NCBI GenBank assembly: GCA_013365325.1
Contig: JABVXV010000271.1
Span: forward strand, 1-10,000
Direction: 5' to 3'
Source of the DNA: Dipetalonema caudispina
Taxonomy: Eukaryota; Nematoda; Chromadorea; Rhabditida; Onchocercidae
DNA: 10,000 bases
The notes beneath the pieces are model-generated. The model was not told the origin of the DNA and ran no database searches. It worked only from the letters and a program-made list of their open reading frames with translations. Of this stretch, positions 1-7,900 are shown in pieces. Each line of letters begins with the position of its first letter. The stretch's first letter is position 1. Made by a program: the position numbers and the translations under genes.

Positions 1-50
1 GCAAACTGAAGTATGGTGAGGAAGAAGATGTTATGTTTAAGGATGAAATT
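1..50 (+). other. Possible 3' end of an upstream coding exon (partial)
   Basis: Reading from base 3, this stretch is open and acidic (KLKYGEEEDVMFKDEI) and ends before GTAAAC at 51, a usable but not strong donor (ATT|GTAAAC). The frame runs on to TAA at 102-104. It ends in phase 0. It could be an earlier exon of the SAC3 gene, joining either at 579 or at 697 (both phase 0), or part of a separate upstream gene. Another donor, ATG|GTGAGG after base 15, is also possible and would fit exon 2 directly in a different frame. The window edge prevents a decision. Confidence -1.
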
Positions 51-83
51 GTAAACTCTGATAGATTCATTTTCGCGTATATT

Positions 84-192
84 AAAATTTGCATCTTCCG
101 ATAAAAAAAGAATTTCTTACCAGAATATAGAATTGCATTCAAAATTTCCATATTCCGGTAAAGAAAAGAATTTCATACCAGAATAAAGAATT
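84..192. repeat. Imperfect tandem direct repeat, two units, 57-bp period
   Basis: The unit at 84-134 (starting AAAATTTGCATCTTCCG) recurs at 141-192 (starting AAAATTTCCATATTCCGG). By eye the two differ by five substitutions and one single-base indel over about 52 columns, separated by 6 bp of spacer. Both carry TTCCG, then an A-rich run, then GAATTTC and TACCAGAATA. The function is unknown. It lies upstream of the gene and outside any coding exon. Confidence -1.
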
Positions 193-570
193 TGGTGTAG
201 ACGAAAAAAAAACAATTTCGTGCAAATTTAACATCCCAACATTTTGCGGTCACTCGTTGCATGACCAATGTTAATAGGTCAAGCGGAATACGATTGTGTT
301 ATATGAGATTAGCGCTGTTTGGGGAAGTTGCTGATCAGTTTTTTTTTTTTTAATTTTGGTTATTTGGCGCTATCTTTCCATTACTTACAGTTATCTTTAT
401 CAGATATGATAATGCTTTCTTCCCTTTTTTTAGAGAAATGAATCAAAATAATATTTATTCTGTTTTGTTAAATGATACCGCAATGGAATGGTGTAAATTG
501 TAATTTTGACATTGAATATGACAAAGTATAGTTTTAGGTAACAAATTTCTGAATATGCTTAATTTTTGTT
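193..570. other. AT-rich upstream non-coding stretch
   Basis: I see no convincing exon here. It holds a 13-base T run at 339-351 and no long open frame on either strand. It could be promoter, 5' UTR intron or intergenic DNA. I cannot point to a core promoter motif. Confidence -1.
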
Positions 571-578
571 ATTTTCAG
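562..578 (+). promoter_or_regulatory. Strong splice acceptor upstream of the start codon; candidate trans-splice (spliced-leader) site
   Basis: A pyrimidine-rich tract runs into TTTTCAG with AG at 577-578, matching the nematode acceptor consensus well. It lies 124 bp before ATG 703. Nematode genes often receive a spliced leader at such a site, which would make 579-702 the 5' UTR. It could instead be a cis acceptor: an open stretch 579-602 reads ENNQIFEF and stops before GTAATA, in phase 0 at both ends, so a tiny extra coding exon is possible. A weaker acceptor (ATTAAG, AG at 695-696) lies just before the ATG. Confidence -1.
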
Positions 579-702
579 GAAAATAATCAAATTTTCGAGT
601 TTGTAATAAATTATAACGATTTCACATGATATATTTGAGAAACAACGTAAATGCTAGATAGAAGAAGTAAACGGAATATCTTTTGATTAAATTAAGAGGA
701 AG

Positions 703-1929
703 ATGTCTTCCGGTTCATTTCCTTTTATAATTCCCGAGAGGTTAGATTCATTTTTTTTATTAGGATAATAGAAGAATAGCGAAATAATATAAATTAAGAC
801 TATATGTTTTATAGCTGTTGCAAAACGAATGAACTCTTCTGATATTGTTAGATTCGATTCAGTTGTGATTTGAAAAGGAAAAAAATGACGTTGTTATTAC
901 CTAACAAAGAATTTGCTTCTAATTTCTTAATTATTTCTTGTTTTCAACAAATGACTTCTTTATTTTTTTTGAGTAAGGTTCAGCTGCTTGGTATCAAATC
1001 TTATTATCCGGAATAAAATATCGTATATTCTAGTTTGCGACCAAAAAAGACATCAAATCCATCATCGAAATTAACCGATACCATACGGAAGCCCTATACT
1101 CCACCAAGACGTAAAGGATACAACGATCTGGACGACCCGCTTGGTTAATCACTAAATTCATTCAGATGATAGCGCGTCTTTTTTTTTTCTTTCATTTCTG
1201 CCTCCTACATGCTAGTCAATTTGCCATCATTCTGATAATATCTCTGTGGTACGAGCTGCTGATATGCTCTCTTAAAAGATTTAACATGGTATTTGTGAAT
1301 GTTATTAGCTTAGATAATGATAGATTTAACTATTTAGTAATTCCATTGATTTTATTTCCAGGTCCGTCTTCATCATCTTCAGCATGTTCACCATTTAAGC
1401 GTTCAGTCGATGTAAGGGTTGTAAGTGGTCGGCATTCCGTGGCACGTGCTGCACGTGTTGTCCGAAAGAGGATGTCATCAACACAGCATGTCTCAAATAT
1501 TTCACAAGATATGCCTTCAACAAGCATGAAAGCATCACTTTTTGGTGGTGTACAACTTGGGAAACGTTTAAAGACATCACTTCGTGGTACCTTACGTAGT
1601 GGTGTTGATAACAGATTCAGTAGCATAATGCGTGCAGTATGTATTTTTGTCTTTTTCTTCCTTCCACATTATGGGAAATAATTTTTGAATAAACCTGACT
1701 CACATATTTAGCTGTGACAAGTATTCCTCACAGACCTAATTTAAGTGATTTTTCATTTTTAATTACCTCATTCCTCTTAAGTGTTTCAACTCTCAGGTCG
1801 AGCCGTCAAAACCATGGACGCGCGAGTCAACTGTTAAAGAAGAAAATGTTCCAAAGCTGGAACGGCATATTGATAATACGAAGATAGAATCGGTCGCTGA
1901 AAAAGTGCTGCTACCAAAGGGTGCAGTTG
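703..1929 (+). other. Exons 1-4: basic, Ser/Pro/Arg-rich N-terminal region, residues 1-185
   Basis: Exon 1 (703-740) encodes MSSGSFPFIIPE. Exon 2 (1034-1143) is basic and proline-rich (RKPYTPPRRKG at 31-41). Exon 3 (1362-1636) opens with a serine run (52-56), has an Arg/Val-rich patch at 63-86 and a single LFGG at 109-112. Exon 4 (1797-1929) is charged. Vertebrate GANP carries FG repeats and an RRM-like segment in front of SAC3; here only one FG is seen and no RNP motif. The region looks disordered. The basic runs could help nuclear import, which is inference. The exon 2-3 junction (G|GTTAAT ... TTCCAG|GT) is in exact phase, which supports this model. Confidence -1.
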
Positions 1930-4900
1930 GTAAATTTTTTGTGTTATAACTTATTAAGAATATGCAAAAAGATGACTTCCATAATATGTGATTTTATTCT
2001 TGTGCACGTGCATATTTCGTTAGTTCTTTATATTCGACAATAATTAAATTTAACTTTTCCAGCACGGCAGCTAAAACGTATGATTGGACGAGTTTGTGAA
2101 ACCGACTATGATAAATATCAGTTATTAGATGAACGTGATCGTTTGATGCATAGAGGACGTTTGAAAAGTACCGATGTTGACAATGCAACTGTTATGCAGG
2201 TAAATACATGATTCGAAAGTTTTCTAAAATCAGATTAAAAAAGGGAGAATTAAGCATTACATGTGTTATTCGTTACTTCCATTACTTAAAAGTCGTATAA
2301 TTAAAGAACAGCGCTCTATTTAAAGAGAAAAATGAAATTTGTGAGATTTTTGGAGGGAAATTGTTTTCCGCGCCATTGCGATCGCAACCTCTGCCACTGT
2401 TAATATTCAGGGCTTAGGTAAACCTTTGTTGGAGGGTCAAAAGTGAATTCGATTTTGCCATTGGTTGCTTCTCACATCTATGGTAGTTCCGTTACTGCTC
2501 ATCACCCTACTTGAATTGCTGGTATAAGGACGAATGTTAAAGAAATGAATTATTTTAGGGCTCTTGCCGTGATATGTGTCCAGAAAAAGAACGGTATATG
2601 AGAGTTATACAGAAGCGCCTCAGTACATATGAATGTCATGATGATGGAAGTATTGCTCCGGAACTGACCGTGAAAGAATACAGTAGGAGCGCGGCTGATC
2701 AAGTAAAAATGCATTCGTTAAATTTTCAAAAATTTTTTCAAAATAACTATTGATTTATCGTTACAAATATTTCTATTTCTTATGGGAAATGCAACGGAAA
2801 GATATTGAGAAGGAGCTTTAGAAATAACGGAGTTGTAAAAGCTTCCAAAATGCATTGTTTTCTCGAAGTAACAGATGAAGAACATAATAAAAACAGTCCG
2901 AATCAAACAAGCGAATAAACATAACTGTTTTGCAGGAGGAGCCACTGCCTCACGAGCTTAGACCTGCTGATGTCCTTCAGAGAACGATGAATTATCTTGT
3001 TGGGAAAGTAAGTTATCTATTTTTGTAGCTTATATTATAAAATTTAACACTGTTAGTCAAATATCAACCTATATTTGAAAATTTCAGATTGCTAATCATG
3101 TTCCAGAAACTGATGAGGAATTAGCACAATGGTATGATTTTCTGTGGAATCGAACGAGGGCTATCCGAAAGGTTTTCTATTCTTTTTTTTCAGTTTGGAA
3201 CATTGTTTCTTATCAGTTTTTTATAGTGCTGTAATGGTACGAGTTATCACTCCATTCCTCGGTTAATTGGCCAAAATTATCAAACATTCTTAATCTATAA
3301 GAGAAAATATTAGAAGTTTTGATATCTAAATAAGGTGAAATTGGTGGTTTCAAAAATTTTATATTGCTAAGGAATCAAAAAATTCTTTAATTCAGAAAGT
3401 ATTATTTACTCTTTATGTGCTGAAAACGAATAAAAAGAAAGGTTTCAGGATATAACGCAACAAATGATGGTTAACGAAACTGCTGTTACTCTGATCGAAC
3501 AGTGTGTCAGACTACATATTTTTGCATCCCATCGTCTTTGTGAATTGAATTTTAATGAATTCGATCAAAAAATGAATACAGGTGCTTTTTTCTTTTATTG
3601 ATTTATTAATCTGTAATATTCGCGGTTGTGCATCGTCGTCTTTTTTTCATTTATCTGTTTACATTTCTTATTTTATACCTTTGGAAATAAATAGAGAACT
3701 TCAGTCTATGGAAAGTAAAGGAAAATTTGACTGTTGTTTTCAGAATGTTTGTAATTTCTATAAATTGTAAGGAAATTTATTGTCAAGAAGCTTTTTCAAT
3801 TGCAGAAAATTTATCTAAAAGCTTGCAAAGCTTACGTTATTTATATGACGATTTGGCGAAAAAAGGAGTCTTTTATTCCAGTGAAGCAGAATTTCGCGCT
3901 TACGAAATTATGCTTAATCTCTCGGATTCCAATGTATTCCGGTAAAAGTTTTAACTTATTTTGAATAATTATCATTTTGTATTATGTTAGAGGTTCGAAG
4001 CCTTTAGGAAATGCGAAATGCTAAGAGTAGATTTCTTTCCGCTGACAATTTCCCATGCCTTTTCTATCCGTAGAGACCTTTGATTGCGATATTTTTTTCC
4101 AGCAGACTCCTTTCCATTTTCTCGGGCATTGGCAAAATAAGATGAATACTTTTTCTGCATGGTTCTGAGTCGGTTTAGTTGGCAAAAAGAAGTACAAATT
4201 ACTGACACTATAATTAGTGGTTAAATTAAAAAGAGTGATTTGATAGTTTGTATTATATGCTGCCTTCAGAAGGCTGACGCAAATTCACTTCCGGCATGCA
4301 ATTGTGATATCTCTAAGAGACATTTTGCGAATCCAGATTACTACAACAGTGCTTTCGTTTATTTCTCAACTAATTTTTTGTTCGCTTTTGAAGGATTCAA
4401 AGTATTTCATGTTCCAAAATTTGATAAACTTCCAGACAAGCGTTGAAATATCGTAGGGAAATTCTGGAAGCGAGTTCTGTCCGACTAGCGATTCGTCTAT
4501 TTACTTGTTTACAGAACCAAAATTATGTTCGTTTTTTCCGATTATTGAAGAACGACGCCACTTATTTACAGGTATAGCTTTTAAGTAGTAGTAATAATAT
4601 AATTTATTCATCAGAGCTATAAATGGTCATCTGTCGATAAAAAGTTATTTTATTGTAGTGTTGTCTTTGTCACCGATTTTTCAATCGTATGCGTCATCAG
4701 GCAATATATGCTATATCACATTCGGCTCACATAATGGGAAAGGCTAGTTTGTTATCTTTTTCTTTTAAATTACTAAAATTTGCCAGATATTTTTGGTTAG
4801 AAAAATCCATGGAAAAAGTCTTCTATATTTTTTTATCTTTTGTATTTTTGCAGTATCCAGTGAATAAATTTGTCCAGCTGTTAGGATTTGACAATCGTGA

Positions 4901-7900
4901 TGCATCAGTGGAATTTTTGAGTTGCTACAATGTTCATCTCAATAATGATATGGATACTGGTGAAGAGCTCATGCATATGTCAAAGACTCGACTAATTGAG
5001 CCAATTGAAGAACCTCCATCGAAGATTCATTTCTGGATTGAGGCGAAACGTGATGGATATTCAATTCCAGAAGTAAGTCGTTGGTTTCTGCGTTTTACCT
5101 CTTTAGCAAAACTATTTTATTTTCGAATTTCGTAAAACAACCTCACTTAATAGGTGTTAAGTGGTTGTCAAGATGTTGAAGTGGAAATTGTTACTCCATT
5201 GAATTCATTCGACAAAAATGGTACATACGTATTTGACGCTATTCTCGACAACTATATTAACGAAAATGGAGGGGAACAGTTAGTTTTTTAATTTTGTTAA
5301 AAGTTATTTAAGTAATTTGTCATCTTACTTTATAACCGGAGAAGCAGATTTTCTTCTTAAACTCTATCTTCGAAACATTTAATTCATAAAGATCAATCTT
5401 TTAAAACAGTGAGTGTTATGGGAAATATTGCGAGAGCCAATAAAATCTTCATATTTGTTTTATAGTGTAATATATACAAGGAATACTCATTCAAAGGACT
5501 TTCAGCTTGTTTAGGTCATGGAAGATTATATGTCTCTTGGGAATTTTTGAGCTCAAGACGATTCATATCTCTTCGTTATGCTAGGCTTTAAAAAATTACA
5601 TCCATCTAAGGTTTAAAAGAACAACAAAAATGCGTAATATTGGTGGAGCAAGGGCCAATTGTTTTAGATGTATTGTGACCTTGTTGGAATGTAGAATGGC
5701 TATTGCAACTTTTCTTCATTATTTTAATACTGAGATTTTATACCTTCAGATTTATTATACACACGTACTTGCAGATTGGCTCTAGACGAGGATGAGGCTG
5801 TAACTTTCTCATTCACTTTGCCACCATCACAAAAGGAAAGTAATGTGGTAAGTCAACTTATTCAAATTTCGCTTCGTTCAGTTTATAGTATTTCTGTTTT
5901 GAGTTTATAAATTTTATGGAGTATTAGTCACCGGGATTCTCATCAGTGATAAATTTGGACAACTGATATCAAAGGTTCTTCTGTTAGCTTCATATAGAAC
6001 TGTCTCAGACGAGTACAATAGTGGAAGATGCGTTGTAACACACGGTCATTTAGTTTGATTAATCCTGCTGATATACCAGTTTATGTATGTTCTGTAATCG
6101 GCATTTCCAGGTCAATGTACTGGCGGAGAAATTGGCAGATGAGATCATAGATGGAGAAGTTACGAGGTTATGCAAGCTGACGTATAGTAAATCCCTAGCT
6201 CATTCGCTGACTACTACATTATATGATAGTATCTTGGAGGATTGTTTGAAGTTAGTTTGGCTTTTACATTATCGATATTTCAGGAAGTAATTTGTGAGTG
6301 TATCGAATTAAACTTATTATTTTTTCGAAATAAGTGTACCAGAAGTTCTAATTTTGACGATTTTCAGGCCACGTTGTCAGGAAGTAATGATCGCCGCTAA
6401 ATTGTTACACCGACGCAAACTAGCCGCTGATGTAGCGAAGCAACGAGAGGATGAAATTCGGTTCTTGCTTGATTCCCTTACCGAATCAATCTTGCATGAA
6501 ATTATCGACATATTTATTCGCGATATTAGTAAGAAATGGATAATGTATGTTTCAATTAAAGGTGTTTTGTGAATGAAGACTTTGTTACAAATTCAGTTTG
6601 TTCTTTGAAACTTCTCGGGCTCTCAAGAATGATACCTCTGGATTCTCGGATCTTATCAGTTTATGAGCTAGGAGTTCTTCCTGCAGAATAGAGTTCACTT
6701 CAGATTTTTGGGTTTTATGAGGTATTTGGTTAAATTTTTGACAAAATATTGATTGCTACGTAGTTCAAACAATAATTAAGATTTCCCTAAGTTTCTTTCT
6801 AATTTTTATTTCTTTCTTAACTTTTCGAATGGCGTCATAAATTGGTCCATCTTAACGTTAATGTATTTTCTAGAAAGTATCAGCGGATACATGACGAAGG
6901 ACTTATAGAGGATATTGGAAACAGCTTCCTGGCTGATTTGGAAGCAGAAGTGGTAGCCGAAACAATCAGGGAAATAGGTGAAAATGAGATAGAAGAAAAT
7001 GTAAATTACGTGAAAAAACGTTTGAAGGATATAAATGAACGACTGGATAAGTAAGTTTCATTGCAGATAAAGTTATTAGCATAGTAGATCTGGAATACCG
7101 GTATTGGATCATTCCGTGGGAATCTTGGCATTCTTATTTTATTCAAGGTTTTACAATTTGAACTAATTTTAGATTGTGGCTGAAACAGTTTGTAAATCAT
7201 TGGCGTGAACAAATAGCTTACAAAAAAGAACAGAAGCAAAGGAAGCTGGAACTATTAGAATCATTCCCTGTCATATTACCAGGTACATTTCGATAACGTT
7301 GATTTGAATTTGATTTTTCACAGTTTGGCAATTATCGAATCTCATTAAAGAACTGATATTACGCCAATAAATTTTTTAGTATTTTCGTTTGTATTTATCC
7401 GACATATTTTAGCTAAATCTGGGCTAATTTTTCGAAGACGAGATGGTTATCCTTTAGACAAAGCATTCATCGATTATAGCTTTGTAAGAATTTTTTTCAT
7501 TTGCCTTTTTCTAGAAGAAATTATTCGTAATTGTTATGGATGGATCTGTGATTCGAGGTATCGTATCTCATTTCGCATTTCAGTAGTATACTTTTATGGT
7601 ATTGGGAAATTCTTTGTTCGCGTTTTAACAGATGCGATAACAATCAATAACGAATTAACCAAAAATAGATTAACAAGTCCTTTGCTGTTTGAGTAGATCT
7701 CATTTCAGCTGCTCTCTGAACAAAAAGTAAATGCTTTTATTGAAAAAAGGCATGGAAGAATAGCACAGAAAGTACTGATAAAATGGCGTTTATGGACCCA
7801 ACTGCAAATCGAAAAAAGAGAGTTTTTTACTGTAAGTTTCAAATTAATGAGCAAAAGTTTTGTATTTGAAACATTCTGCATCTATTTCACTTATTTATAA

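Larger units (their letters stand above)
2559..5072 (+). other. Exons 6-13: SAC3/GANP domain, residues about 232-520, plus following segment to 567
   Basis: The domain holds in order: DMCPEKER (236-243), EYSRSAADQ and EEPLPHELRP (271-289), the WYDFLWNRTRAIRK helix (318-331), DITQQ (332-336), the LIEQCVRLHIF helix, LQSLRYLYDDLAKKGVF (382-398), SSEAEFRAYEIMLNL, NYVRFFRLL (450-458), MRHQAIYAI (477-485) and YPVNKFVQLLGF (495-506). The order and spacing match metazoan GANP. Known: this TPR-like and winged-helix fold binds PCID2/Thp1 and DSS1/Sem1 to form an RNA-binding platform. After it comes FLSCYNVHL and a stretch ending in a conserved-looking TRLIEPIEEPPSK. All the key family motifs are intact, so the gene looks functional. 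Confidence -1.

Noticed and set aside
1330..1626. Minus-strand open frames of 98 and 61 codons
   Set aside because: They are shadows of exon 3, whose plus-strand frame joins its neighbours in exact phase.
3987..4208. Minus-strand open frame of 73 codons inside intron 10
   Set aside because: No recognisable domain, no splice partners and no sign of a promoter; it lies wholly in an intron whose removal rebuilds a conserved SAC3 segment.
4240..4446. Plus-strand open frame of 68 codons covering the end of intron 10 and the first bases of exon 11
   Set aside because: It crosses the TTCCAG acceptor at 4430-4435 in a frame other than the SAC3 frame and stops at once inside the real exon.
5279..5774. 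Possible tRNA or other small RNA gene in intron 14
   Set aside because: I looked for the conserved A and B box words and a paired acceptor stem and found no consistent set.
7094..7105. Perfect 12-bp palindrome AATACCGGTATT in intron 18
   Set aside because: A single short palindrome in 10 kb of AT-rich DNA is expected by chance, and nothing around it suggests a site.
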